In this document: positions 19,111-28,756 of the stretch, in pieces
How positions within the stretch are numbered: position 1 is the stretch's first letter
How the letters are laid out: the number at the start of each line of letters is the position of its first letter
From: Mesobacillus sp. AQ2
Lineage (GTDB): Bacteria > Bacillota > Bacilli > Bacillales > Cytobacillaceae
Direction: 5' to 3'
Assembly (NCBI RefSeq): GCF_030122805.1
Contig: NZ_CP126080.1
Span: forward strand, 687,001-751,000
DNA: 64,000 nt
The notes under the pieces: model-generated
What the model was told of the DNA's origin: nothing
What the model saw: the letters and a program-made list of their open reading frames with translations, nothing else
Databases searched by the model: none
Made by a program: the position numbers and the translations under genes

Positions 19111-19299
19111 CTATTTCAAATCATGTAACGCTGGACGAAAAAACAATAGGAGAATCGCAATAATGGGTACCGACACAAGGAATGCTGCCAGAGCGTTTTT
19201 GTAGTGAATCCGGATGACAGTAAACGTTATGATGTTAAACAATAAAGACCACCAGGTACTCCAGCCATTTTCATAAACAAAGAGTCCCTTTTGTTTCAA
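19111..19299 (-). CDS. 62-residue small membrane protein, unknown function
   Basis: From a TTG at 19297-19299 the product reads MKQKGLFVYENGWSTWW and then has two hydrophobic stretches (about residues 16-30 and 34-54), ending FFRPALHDLK. AGGTA lies about 11 bases before the start. A longer frame reaches 19425, but its first 42 codons fall in a repeat array, so I place the start after the array. The stop TAG is part of the ribosome binding site of the 32-residue peptide that follows. Function unknown. Confidence 0.5.
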   Translation of the reverse strand: MKQKGLFVYENGWSTWWSLLFNIITFTVIRIHYKNALAAFLVSVPIIAILLLFFRPALHDLK

Positions 19300-19334
19300 A
19301 TTTTGAGAGTACCTGAGTTTTAGAATTGGAAAAA

Positions 19335-19470
19335 AACAGTCGAAATTTCCAGTTTGCGAATAAACGCATCGTTTTTGCGAATAAAAATTTTTTTTAGCGA
19401 ATAAACGTAACGTTTTTCCGAACAAAAATAAATATTAGCGAATAAACTGCCGGTTTTCGCTGAAAACCAC
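19335..19470. repeat. Phased intergenic repeat array A (period 20-21 bp)
   Basis: GCGAATAAA or a close variant begins at 19356, 19377, 19397, 19418 (CCGAACAAA) and 19438, with degenerate copies at about 19335 and 19458. The spacing alternates between 21 and 20. The best units are GCGAATAAACGCATCGTTTT and GCGAATAAACGTAACGTTTT. No protein-coding explanation fits, because unit length varies between 20 and 21. Confidence 0.8.
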
Positions 19471-19492
19471 CTAATAGTCTTCTAACCAGCCA

Positions 19493-19522
19493 AGCTAGAG
19501 TTTTATTACTCTAGCTTTTTTT
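19493..19522 (+). terminator. Terminator upstream of the tct operon
   Basis: AGCTAGAG, TTTTATTA, CTCTAGCT and eight T's. It faces right and insulates the tct promoter from upstream transcription. Confidence 0.8.
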
Positions 19523-19540
19523 ATGTGTAAATAACCCCCG

Positions 19541-19640
19541 TGAACAAAATGAACAAAATGTTAACTAAGTTTTTAATGCTGTTTAAATGAATAATCTATT
19601 CTATTTTCAAAAACTTTGTAAAATTAAGAAAACGCTTACA
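19541..19640 (+). promoter_or_regulatory. tctC control region: direct repeat and cre site
   Basis: TGAACAAAA occurs twice without a gap at 19541-19549 and 19550-19558, a candidate site for the CitA-like pair's response regulator encoded downstream. AGAAAACGCTTACA at 19627-19640 matches the cre consensus except for the first base and ends just before the tctC ribosome binding site, where CcpA could block transcription. Confidence 0.5.
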
Positions 19641-19653
19641 AGGGGGAGTTAAA

Positions 19654-20679
19654 ATGTTTTCTATGAAAAAAATCTCAGCGGTTTTTTGTGCTGGTGCACT
19701 GGCGGTTAGCCTGGGTGCTTGCAGCAGTGATGCTCCTGCATCCTCTGCCAAGAAAGAAGGTTCAGATTATCCTACTAAAGCTATTACGGTGGTGGCGCCA
19801 TCTGGAGCTGGAGGCGGATGGGATTTAACCGCACGTTCATTGACGAAGGTACTGGGTGAGACAAAGATTGTGGAACAGCCTATGACAGTTGAGAATAAGC
19901 CGGGTGGCGGCGGTGCTGTGTTTATGGCTGAATATGCTACGGCGCAGGCAGAAAATAATGAGATGCTTTTTGTCAATTCACCTCCGATTATCATCAACAA
20001 TCTGAAAAAAGAAGGGAACAGCCCATATGGGGTCAAAAATACAACGCCATTGGCCCAGCTGACAAAAGATTATGGAGCCATTGTTGTAAAAGAGGACTCG
20101 AAATTCAAAGACCTGAAATCTGTTTTGGAAGAGGTAAAAAAGGATCCTAGTAAACTTACATTTGCCGGCGGATCTGCGCCTGGTTCGATGGACCATCTGA
20201 TTTCTATCCTGCCAGCTTATAAATATGGCGTTGATCCGACTAAAGTGAAATATGTTTCTTATGATGGCGGCGGAGAAGCGATTACTGCTCTGCTTGGCGG
20301 TAACGCTGATGTCATTGGTACGGACGCTTCCAGTGTTAAGGAATTCTTGAAGGCTGGCAAGGTAAGGGTATTGGCGGTCACTTCTGCGGAACGTTTAGCA
20401 GGTGATTTCAAAGATGTTCCAACAGCAAAAGAACAGGGAGTGGAAGCTGAATTTACGATTTGGCGCGGTGTGTTTGGTCCTGAAAAAATGTCTGATGATG
20501 CAAAAGCTTATTGGGAGAAATCACTTGAAAAGCTCGCAAACTCCCCAGAGTGGAAGAAAGAAGTAGAGACCCAGGGCTGGGATCTTGATTATAAGAATGG
20601 CGAAGATTTCAAAAAGTTCCTGGAAGACCAGGAAGGCCAGGTTCAGCAATTATTAGAAGCCCTGGGCATGCAGAAGTAA
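19654..20679 (+). CDS. tctC: Tricarboxylate-binding lipoprotein TctC (Bug family)
   Basis: Extracytoplasmic substrate-binding component of a tripartite tricarboxylate transporter (TTT). The 341-residue precursor has a signal with lipobox LGAC, so it is lipid-anchored. The mature part shows Bug-family features: YPTKAITVVAPSGAGGGWDLTAR near the start, the VENKPGGGGA loop, and GTDASSVKEFL in the middle. Substrate is likely a tricarboxylate such as citrate, but Bug proteins vary widely. AGGGGGAG stands before the ATG. It is the first gene of tctC-tctB-tctA. Confidence 0.93.
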   Translation: MFSMKKISAVFCAGALAVSLGACSSDAPASSAKKEGSDYPTKAITVVAPSGAGGGWDLTARSLTKVLGETKIVEQPMTVENKPGGGGAVFMAEYATAQAENNEMLFVNSPPIIINNLKKEGNSPYGVKNTTPLAQLTKDYGAIVVKEDSKFKDLKSVLEEVKKDPSKLTFAGGSAPGSMDHLISILPAYKYGVDPTKVKYVSYDGGGEAITALLGGNADVIGTDASSVKEFLKAGKVRVLAVTSAERLAGDFKDVPTAKEQGVEAEFTIWRGVFGPEKMSDDAKAYWEKSLEKLANSPEWKKEVETQGWDLDYKNGEDFKKFLEDQEGQVQQLLEALGMQK

Positions 20680-20732
20680 CCAAAAAGGGGGAGGGTTTTC
20701 CTCCCTTCCCCCATTCTTGAAAGGAGTAAGCA

Positions 20733-21188
20733 ATGAGTATTCAATTCGATCGGATTGCCTCGATACTATTTTTGGCTACAGGTGTTCTTTTTATTGTTGG
20801 GAGCAGACAGCTTGCGAGTTCATCATATGGCAGCTCCGTTGGTCCTGATATTTTTCCTTTATTACTTGGTATCATTCTTGTTCTGTTAAGCATTCGTTTG
20901 TTTTATGAAACCATGGTAGCAAAAACCCAGCAAAGTTCGAAAGAAAAATTACTGTATAAACCTTTCTTGATCATTTTTTTCGCTACATTGGTTTATATTT
21001 TGACATTGGAAACAATCGGGTACGTCATCACAACGTTCTTATTTTTATTTGTTTGTTTTCAAACGATGGAACGCTCTAAAGTGATGACTTCCCTTATCAT
21101 ATCTGCTTGTTTTTCCGGATTTGTTTATTTTATGTATGTAGAAGTATTAAAAGGAACGCTGCCAGGATGGCCAATTTGGCTTTCATAG
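20733..21188 (+). CDS. tctB: Small membrane subunit TctB of the tricarboxylate transporter
   Basis: A 151-residue protein with four membrane helices (about residues 7-25, 35-55, 75-92 and a split pair after 100) and the family's SSYGSSVGPDIFPLLLGI near the N-terminus. It is poorly conserved but has the expected size and position between tctC and tctA. GAAAGGAG lies before the ATG. Confidence 0.9.
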   Translation: MSIQFDRIASILFLATGVLFIVGSRQLASSSYGSSVGPDIFPLLLGIILVLLSIRLFYETMVAKTQQSSKEKLLYKPFLIIFFATLVYILTLETIGYVITTFLFLFVCFQTMERSKVMTSLIISACFSGFVYFMYVEVLKGTLPGWPIWLS

Positions 21189-21224
21189 TTTTGGAGCAGC
21201 CTATCCGCTGGAGGTTGTAGAATT

Positions 21225-22751
21225 TTGAGTACACTCGAATATTTATTTCAAGGCTTTGGAACAGCTTTTATTTGGTATAATCTCATATTTGCCTTCATTG
21301 GAGTCTTGATTGGGACAGCAGTTGGCGTTCTTCCGGGGATTGGGCCGATGAGTGGAGTAGCGCTGCTTATTCCTGTAACCGCATCAGCTACTGGCTGGCT
21401 GCCGCCGGAATCCGCTGCCACCAGTGCCATCATTTTACTTGCGGGAGTCTATTATGGAGCCATGTATGGAGGTTCAACCACCTCGATTCTATTGAACACA
21501 CCAGGAGAATCCTCTTCGGTGGTCACAACGCTGGACGGTTACCAGATGGCCAAAAAGGGGAGAGCAGGCAGTGCCTTATCGATTGCGGCCATTGGTTCCT
21601 TTGTCGCCGGGATCGTTACGCTTTTCGCCCTTATTGCATTGGCCAAGCCACTATCATCGGTGGCGATAAAATTTGGTCCAGCAGAATACTTTTCATTGAT
21701 GCTTTTAGGACTTGGAGCTGTCAGCGGCCTGGCCGGAAAATCAGTGACAAAGGCATTGATCATGACCGTTACTGGATTGTTGCTTGGGACAATTGGTATT
21801 GATAGTGTTTCAGGTATTGCCAGATTCACCTTTAATGTTCCGTGGCTTTATCAGGGGATAGAGTTCCTGACGATCGCCGTAGGACTGTTCGCGCTTGGGG
21901 AAGTTTTTAAGACGATTTTGGAAAAAGATGAAGAAGAGGGAGAAATCGCGAGGATTAATAATTTGCTGCCTTCAAAGGCTGAGCTGAAAGAGTCAGCTGC
22001 ACCGATAGCACGGGGTTCCATATTAGGCTTCTTTGTTGGGATCTTGCCAGGCGCAGGGGCGACTCTTGCATCCTTCTTTTCTTATATTTTAGAAAAAAAG
22101 ATCTCGAAAACTCCTTCAAAATTCGGGACAGGGACCATTGCAGGGGTGGCAGCACCGGAATCGGCGAATAATGCTGCGTCCGGCGGTGCGCTGATTCCAC
22201 TTTTGACATTGGGGATTCCAGGTTCAGGGACGACGGCTATTTTAATGGGAGCCCTGATGATGTATAACGTCCAGCCCGGTCCGTTATTATTCGAAGACCA
22301 TCCGCAGGTAGCATGGGGACTGATTGCAAGTATGTTTATCGGCAATGTCATGCTGTTGGTCCTGAATCTTCCGCTCGTAAAAGTGTTTGCGAAGATTATC
22401 CAAACACCAAAGCAATTCCTGATCCCAATCATTATTGCCATCTCGATTTTTGGTGTGTATGCTGTCCAGGTATCAACAAATGATCTTTTGCTGTTATTGG
22501 CATGTGGAATTTTCGGCTATTTCCTCAGCAAAAATGATTATCCAATTGCTCCGCTTGTTCTCGGGTTGGTGCTAGGGCCGATGGTTGAGAATAACCTGCG
22601 AAGAGCCTTAACGATTTCCAATGGAGATTTTAGTATCTTTGTATCACGGCCTATTTCTCTCGCGTTTCTGCTTATCACCCTCCTATGGCTGGTGATTCCG
22701 CTCTTGATGAAAAGGCGAGGGAAAGAAGTCATCATCAATATAGAAGGTTAA
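21225..22751 (+). CDS. tctA: Large membrane subunit TctA of the tricarboxylate transporter
   Basis: The 508-residue transport subunit with about ten to twelve membrane helices. It carries the TctA signatures VGVLPGIGPMSGVALLIP, YYGAMYGGSTTSILLNTPGE and, in the second half, GILPGAGATLASFFSY and PESANNAASGGALIPLLTLGIPGSGTTA; I give the last only as landmarks around residues 305-340. The TTG start at 21225 follows GGAGG at 21210-21214. It ends the operon and is followed by a very strong terminator. Confidence 0.95.
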   Translation: MSTLEYLFQGFGTAFIWYNLIFAFIGVLIGTAVGVLPGIGPMSGVALLIPVTASATGWLPPESAATSAIILLAGVYYGAMYGGSTTSILLNTPGESSSVVTTLDGYQMAKKGRAGSALSIAAIGSFVAGIVTLFALIALAKPLSSVAIKFGPAEYFSLMLLGLGAVSGLAGKSVTKALIMTVTGLLLGTIGIDSVSGIARFTFNVPWLYQGIEFLTIAVGLFALGEVFKTILEKDEEEGEIARINNLLPSKAELKESAAPIARGSILGFFVGILPGAGATLASFFSYILEKKISKTPSKFGTGTIAGVAAPESANNAASGGALIPLLTLGIPGSGTTAILMGALMMYNVQPGPLLFEDHPQVAWGLIASMFIGNVMLLVLNLPLVKVFAKIIQTPKQFLIPIIIAISIFGVYAVQVSTNDLLLLLACGIFGYFLSKNDYPIAPLVLGLVLGPMVENNLRRALTISNGDFSIFVSRPISLAFLLITLLWLVIPLLMKRRGKEVIINIEG

Positions 22752-22761
22752 ATAGTTTAAA

Positions 22762-22800
22762 TAGTAAAAAAACTCCTTTCTATAAGGAGTTTTTTTACTA
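22762..22800 (+). terminator. Strong terminator between tctA and the sensor kinase gene
   Basis: The arms TAGTAAAAAAACTCCTT and AAGGAGTTTTTTTACTA form a perfect 17-bp inverted repeat with a 5-base loop and an internal T-run. It would separate expression of the transporter from that of its regulators, or act as an attenuator. Confidence 0.9.
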
Positions 22801-22822
22801 TAATGAGGATAGAGGTGTTGAT

Positions 22823-24409
22823 GTGAGGCTGCATTCAAAATTAATGCTCTTAATTGTGATTCTTATTCTCTTAATTGGCGGTATTTTCGAAATCACTTTC
22901 AAAAATATTCTCGAGACGAACATGAAGAAGGAAATTGGCTCTAAAGCGCTGGCTGTGGCGGAATCCATTGCCAATATGCCAGAAATTGAAGAAGCTTTTT
23001 ACGAGAATGATCCAGCTGCTGTTATTCAGCCGATTGCTGAAAGGATCCGGAAACAGGTAGGAGCAGAATTCATTGTGGTTGGCAACAGGGATGAGGTACG
23101 TTATTCTCACCCCAATCCAGTTCGATTAGGACAAAAAATGGTCGGTGGCGATAATGGCCGTGTCTTTAACGGAGAAGCTGTTATTTCCGAATCTGTTGGG
23201 ACATTGGGCCCTTCTCTAAGGGGAAAAGCGCCAATCTTCAGCAAGGGAGAAGTTGTTGGCGTGGTGTCTGTAGGATATCTTCAGACCGATATCGAAAAGG
23301 AAATCTCAGCTATACAGAAAAAAATGTTCACTGCTACGTTTCTTATTTTAATAGGAGGCTTAATGGTGGCCTTCCTGATCACGTTGAATATAAAAAAGGC
23401 TCTGTTCGGTCTTGAACCAAAAGAAATTGCCTGGATGTATCAGGAGAAACACGCCATATTAGAATCCATTCATGAAGGCATCATTGCCATTGATACCGAT
23501 GGTCGCATCACGGTCGTGAATGAAAACGCTCACAAGATATTGAGGGTGCCGAATGAAATCCTTCTTCGCGGAAAAAGAATCGATGAGGTGTTGGAGAATA
23601 CGCATCTTCTTTCAGTCGTTGCAACAGGACAAGCAGAGTACGATAAGGAGATTATGATTTTAGGAGAAATATATTTAGCGAATAGAATACCTATCTTTAA
23701 TAAGAAAGGGGATGTGATCGGGGCAGTCGCAAGCTTCCGGAGCAAGTCGGAGTTGGCGAATTTACTGCAGGAATTGTCGCATGTAAAAGCCTATGCGGAG
23801 GGGTTGCGTGCCCAGACCCATGAATATTCCAACCGGCTTTATACTCTCCTTGGCCTGATTCAGCTCGGCTCTTACAAGGAAGCCATCGACTTCATTTCTA
23901 AGGAAGTCGATGTAGCCCAGGGATTCATTCAATTTTTAATGAAGGAAGTGCCAGACCCTATCATTGCTGCCTTCGTCCTTGGAAAGTTCAGCCTGGCAAG
24001 CGAATTGAAGGTTGATTTTACAATTGACAGGGAGAGCAGCTTTAAAGATGTGCCAAATGAAATTGACAGAGATCACTTGGTGACGATTATTGGGAACCTG
24101 GTCAATAATGCATTTGAAGCGGTCAGGGAGAACGGGAAAGCCGAAAAAAGGGTCATGCTGTTCCTGACCGATCTTGGCAAAGAGCTGATCATTGAAGTCG
24201 AAGATAACGGGCAAGGGATAGAAAGTGAAAACAACGAACACATTTTTCAAGAAGGTTTTACAACGAAGAACAGCAACAGTAATTCAGGTATTGGTCTAAG
24301 CCTTGTGCAAAACGCGATAAATCAATTAGGTGGATACATCACCTTTTCATCTAATCCGGGGGAAGGCACAATTTTCACTGTGGCGATACCAAAAAGCAGG
24401 GGGAAATGA
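22823..24409 (+). CDS. CitA/DcuS-family sensor histidine kinase for tricarboxylates
   Basis: A 528-residue membrane kinase. It has an N-terminal helix (about 8-28), an extracellular PAS-like sensor (about 30-170, with YSHPNPVRLG and the EGRAP-like LRGKAPIF typical of CitA/DcuS), a second helix (about 170-192), a cytoplasmic PAS domain (EGIIAIDTDGRITVVNENA), the SPOB-type phosphoacceptor helix with His333 in AQTHEYSNRLYTLLGL, and an HATPase domain (NNAFEAV, DNGQGI, GIGLSLV). Length matches CitS/DctS/MalK of Bacillus. The GTG at 22823 has GAGGTG six bases upstream; the frame is open further back only through tctA. The neighbouring tct genes make citrate or another tricarboxylate the likely signal. 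Confidence 0.92.
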   Translation: MRLHSKLMLLIVILILLIGGIFEITFKNILETNMKKEIGSKALAVAESIANMPEIEEAFYENDPAAVIQPIAERIRKQVGAEFIVVGNRDEVRYSHPNPVRLGQKMVGGDNGRVFNGEAVISESVGTLGPSLRGKAPIFSKGEVVGVVSVGYLQTDIEKEISAIQKKMFTATFLILIGGLMVAFLITLNIKKALFGLEPKEIAWMYQEKHAILESIHEGIIAIDTDGRITVVNENAHKILRVPNEILLRGKRIDEVLENTHLLSVVATGQAEYDKEIMILGEIYLANRIPIFNKKGDVIGAVASFRSKSELANLLQELSHVKAYAEGLRAQTHEYSNRLYTLLGLIQLGSYKEAIDFISKEVDVAQGFIQFLMKEVPDPIIAAFVLGKFSLASELKVDFTIDRESSFKDVPNEIDRDHLVTIIGNLVNNAFEAVRENGKAEKRVMLFLTDLGKELIIEVEDNGQGIESENNEHIFQEGFTTKNSNSNSGIGLSLVQNAINQLGGYITFSSNPGEGTIFTVAIPKSRGK

Positions 24410-24412
24410 ACG

Positions 24413-25117
24413 ATGGGGAAAAAGGACATTGAAGTTCTAATCGTCGAGGATGATTTAAGGATAGCCGAAATCCAAAAGCGGTTCATTGAAAAGATTGAAG
24501 GGTTTCAGGCCGTCGGGATTGCAGCCGGTTATGTAGACGCTATAACCTTAATCGATATTTTGAAGCCGGATTTGCTTTTGCTCGATGTTTATTTTCCAGA
24601 TATGAACGGCCTCGAATTGTTGAGGGAACTCAAGCTGCATTCAAAACAAACCGATGTCATCATGATCACGGCCACGAGGGAAATCGAAAAAGTACAAGAA
24701 GCGATCAGTATTGGAGTCTTCGATTATATTATCAAGCCTTTAGTGTTTGAACGATTCAAGCAATCCCTGCTGAGATATCAGGATTATCATGAAAAATTAT
24801 CGCAATTAGGCAAAGCCAATCCTGTCGTGACACAACAGCAGGTCGATAAACTGCTGCGGAAAGAAATGAATGAATTGAACAATGATAAATCATACCTTCC
24901 AAAAGGGATCGATCCGCTGACGCTCGAAAAAGTCATGGAGGTCATTGGAAAGGGTGGGTCGGGACTTACAGCAGAAAGCGTCGCAAACGAAATTGGCGTC
25001 AGCCGGACAACCGCAAGACGTTACCTCGAACATCTCGTATCCATCGAAAAAATAGAAGCGGATTTAACATACGGCACTGTTGGGCGGCCGGAACGGGTCT
25101 ATATGAGTATAGGGTAA
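24413..25117 (+). CDS. CitB/DcuR-family response regulator
   Basis: A 234-residue regulator: receiver domain (about residues 6-125) with phosphoacceptor Asp58 in LLLLDVYFPD and TAT/KP motifs, a helical linker, and a C-terminal DNA-binding domain with a helix-turn-helix at SVANEIGVSRTTARRYLEHL. This is the CitT/DctR/MalR architecture of Bacillus. It starts 3 bp after the kinase stop, so the two are co-translated. The probable target is the tctC promoter. Confidence 0.93.
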   Translation: MGKKDIEVLIVEDDLRIAEIQKRFIEKIEGFQAVGIAAGYVDAITLIDILKPDLLLLDVYFPDMNGLELLRELKLHSKQTDVIMITATREIEKVQEAISIGVFDYIIKPLVFERFKQSLLRYQDYHEKLSQLGKANPVVTQQQVDKLLRKEMNELNNDKSYLPKGIDPLTLEKVMEVIGKGGSGLTAESVANEIGVSRTTARRYLEHLVSIEKIEADLTYGTVGRPERVYMSIG

Positions 25118-25130
25118 TGAAAACAAACAG

Positions 25131-25160
25131 GGACATGCGGACGGACTGCATGTCCTTTTG
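25131..25160 (+). terminator. Terminator after the response regulator
   Basis: GGACATGC and GCATGTCC separated by nine bases, then TTTTG. Confidence 0.8.
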
Positions 25161-25205
25161 TATATTTGGATGTTGATAAAAGCTGACAATTTGGTGAATA
25201 TTCCT

Positions 25206-25327
25206 CACTTGGTCGAATTATTCTAAAATGTGGTCGAAATAAATCAAAATGTGGTCGAATAAACCCAAAATGTGGTCGAAATAATTAAAAATTCGCCAAA
25301 TTAATTTAAAAAGTGATCGAAAAAAAG
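25206..25327. repeat. Phased intergenic repeat array B (period 21 bp)
   Basis: TGGTCGAA occurs at 25210, 25231, 25252 and 25273, exactly 21 bp apart, followed by degenerate copies near 25294 (CGCCAAAT) and 25314 (TGATCGAA). The full units read TGGTCGAA(A)TAA plus AT-rich sequence ending AAAATG. The core CGAATAAA is shared with array A. Confidence 0.85.
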
Positions 25328-25360
25328 AAAATGCCGGCTAATGTTGCTGGCATTTTCGTT
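25328..25360. terminator. Bidirectional terminator between array B and the minus-strand membrane gene
   Basis: AAAATGCCGGC, loop, GCTGGCATTTT with an A-rich run on the left and T-rich on the right. It can end the minus-strand gene that stops at 25377. Confidence 0.75.
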
Positions 25361-25376
25361 TTTGGCAGGCGATTAT

Positions 25377-25781
25377 TTACTTTTCCTTGGAAATAGCATT
25401 ATAGTGTTCAAGGTTTTTGAACCGTTTTTTCTTTTTTAAGTACTTTTCGTTCAGTACCAGCACTTTTCCGTTATCGGAAGCGGAGAATTTGCGGAAGACG
25501 AATTTGTATTTTTCAAAGGCTAAATGTCCAGAGATATAAACAGGCAAAATGATGGCGATCAGGATCAGCACATCTCGGATGATATGGAATTGGTGTTCGA
25601 AAACATAGATTGTCATAACAGCCTGGGAGGCGAATGCGACCATCAAGGTGATTAGGACATTGCATATGTGAAAGGGGAAAAACTCTTTTCCTTTCAGAAA
25701 CATCCGCTCGAGCTCATTTTTAAAAATAAGGGAAATGAACACGGAAATCACAATGAAAATAAGGGAAATAAAAAACGCCAT
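25377..25781 (-). CDS. Membrane protein of unknown function
   Basis: A 134-residue protein with about three membrane helices (residues 2-19, 38-58 and 68-86), a cytoplasmic-looking part after residue 88 and a strongly basic tract near the C-terminus (KYLKKKKRFK). AAAGGAGGACGG precedes the ATG. It stands alone between terminators. I do not recognise the family. Confidence 0.65.
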   Translation of the reverse strand: MAFFISLIFIVISVFISLIFKNELERMFLKGKEFFPFHICNVLITLMVAFASQAVMTIYVFEHQFHIIRDVLILIAIILPVYISGHLAFEKYKFVFRKFSASDNGKVLVLNEKYLKKKKRFKNLEHYNAISKEK

Positions 25782-25896
25782 TTCACCCGTCCTCCTTTAT
25801 GGAACATTCCTTTCAAGCATTGTAACACAAGATTTGCAAGAATAATGAAAATTGGCATCCGATGGTTCTAGAACTTCATAGCTCAAGATTGGACTA

Positions 25897-26844
25897 TTAC
25901 TCTCCTTTCCCCCACCAGCCTTTTTTTCGGAAGTATAAGGCAATGGATAAGCCCGTCACAAGCATGAGGATCAGTGAGTAAAGATAGCCGAACTTCCACT
26001 TCAATTCGGGAATGATTTCAAAGTTCATTCCATATAAACCGGCCAGGAACGTCATAGGCAAGAAAATGACGCTTACAAGGGTCAGTGTCTTCATGATTGT
26101 ATTGGAATGGTCGGCTTTGAGCGTCATTTGTAAATTGAAAATGCTGTTTAAACTTTCCTTGAAGGTGTCGAGAGCGCTAACGATCCGAGCATAATTATTG
26201 TTCAGGCTTTTAATGAAATAGCCTGATTCCTCATTCGTGAACGGGAATTTGTCGGAACTAATCGTCTCCATTACATCCTCTTGTGCCTCGATCGTTTGTC
26301 TTAATTCATGCAGGGTTGCTTTCCACCGGTATACACTTCTGGCAATTTTGTTCTCAAAGGGATCTTTAAAAACCCTCTTCTCCAAACTTTGGATTTCATC
26401 TGATATCTGATCAATCATTTCTAAATCCTGGGCAATTGTTTCATCGAGTATGTGAAAAAGAACCATTCCCACATGGGACATCTGCTGTGGATTTTCAATA
26501 AAAGGTTTCTCCAAATTTTTTGCGAGATAAAGGTCCTTTTCAGCCTTTGATACGACATAATTATGGCCAACCAATATCGTGATTTTCACTCGAGAGTAAT
26601 CCGGCTGGATTGCAATTAACGAAATGATCGCCTCATTTTTAAAAACATCAATCTTTGGAATATCACTGAATTCGCGCAGTCCTTTCAACGCTAAAGGATG
26701 GATGTTCAATTGATTGATAAACGGTTCAAATTGATCGGCATTCGATGAATGAAAATGAATCCATGCGATCTCTTCGTTGGAGTCGGGAAGGGAAAGCTCA
26801 TCTTTTTTGGTAACTGTTTTATTATTTGCTGAGTATGCGAGCAT
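25897..26844 (-). CDS. corA: CorA-family divalent cation transporter
   Basis: A 315-residue CorA-type channel, likely for Mg2+ (possibly Co2+ or Ni2+). The long N-terminal cytoplasmic domain (about residues 1-245) is followed by two membrane helices with the signature LYGMNFEI at the pore mouth (the invariant GMN), then a short basic tail. Members form pentamers in the membrane. GGAGAC lies upstream of the ATG. It is a single gene, divergent from glcU. Confidence 0.93.
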   Translation of the reverse strand: MLAYSANNKTVTKKDELSLPDSNEEIAWIHFHSSNADQFEPFINQLNIHPLALKGLREFSDIPKIDVFKNEAIISLIAIQPDYSRVKITILVGHNYVVSKAEKDLYLAKNLEKPFIENPQQMSHVGMVLFHILDETIAQDLEMIDQISDEIQSLEKRVFKDPFENKIARSVYRWKATLHELRQTIEAQEDVMETISSDKFPFTNEESGYFIKSLNNNYARIVSALDTFKESLNSIFNLQMTLKADHSNTIMKTLTLVSVIFLPMTFLAGLYGMNFEIIPELKWKFGYLYSLILMLVTGLSIALYFRKKGWWGKGE

Positions 26845-26922
26845 CGGTTTTTGTCTCCTGAATTTGATTTAAACTTATTTTGTGTTAGTCACGGCAATTT
26901 TATTTTGGGGTGTATTCTTGCG

Positions 26923-26952
26923 GAATAAGATTTGCCTTTCTATCTCAGTCTA
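26923..26952 (+). promoter_or_regulatory. Candidate sigma-G promoter for glcU-gdh
   Basis: GAATA at 26923-26927, an 18-bp spacer, and CAGTCTA at 26946-26952. This fits the forespore sigma-G consensus (GHATR, 18 bp, CATNHTA) with one mismatch. In Bacillus subtilis the equivalent glcU-gdh operon is expressed in the forespore, which supports the call. It sits 42 bp before glcU. Confidence 0.55.
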
Positions 26953-26993
26953 ATAGTAAAAGACAGTCACGAATGAGATAGGGGTTTGCGAAT

Positions 26994-28648
<1,655 letters not shown>

Positions 28649-28715
28649 CGGTGGGGACGGTTTAAAGATGATCACTAATCTGATCCATACTTGAAGTGTG
28701 TGCCCATAGCTAGCA

Positions 28716-28755
28716 AAGGGAGGGAGTTCTCAACACAAGAACTCCCTCCCTTTTA
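28716..28755. terminator. Bidirectional terminator between gdh and the lipoprotein gene
   Basis: AAGGGAGGGAGTTCT pairs with AGAACTCCCTCCCTT around a 7-base loop, with TTTTATTT on the right and an A-containing left flank. Confidence 0.88.
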
Positions 28756-28756
28756 T

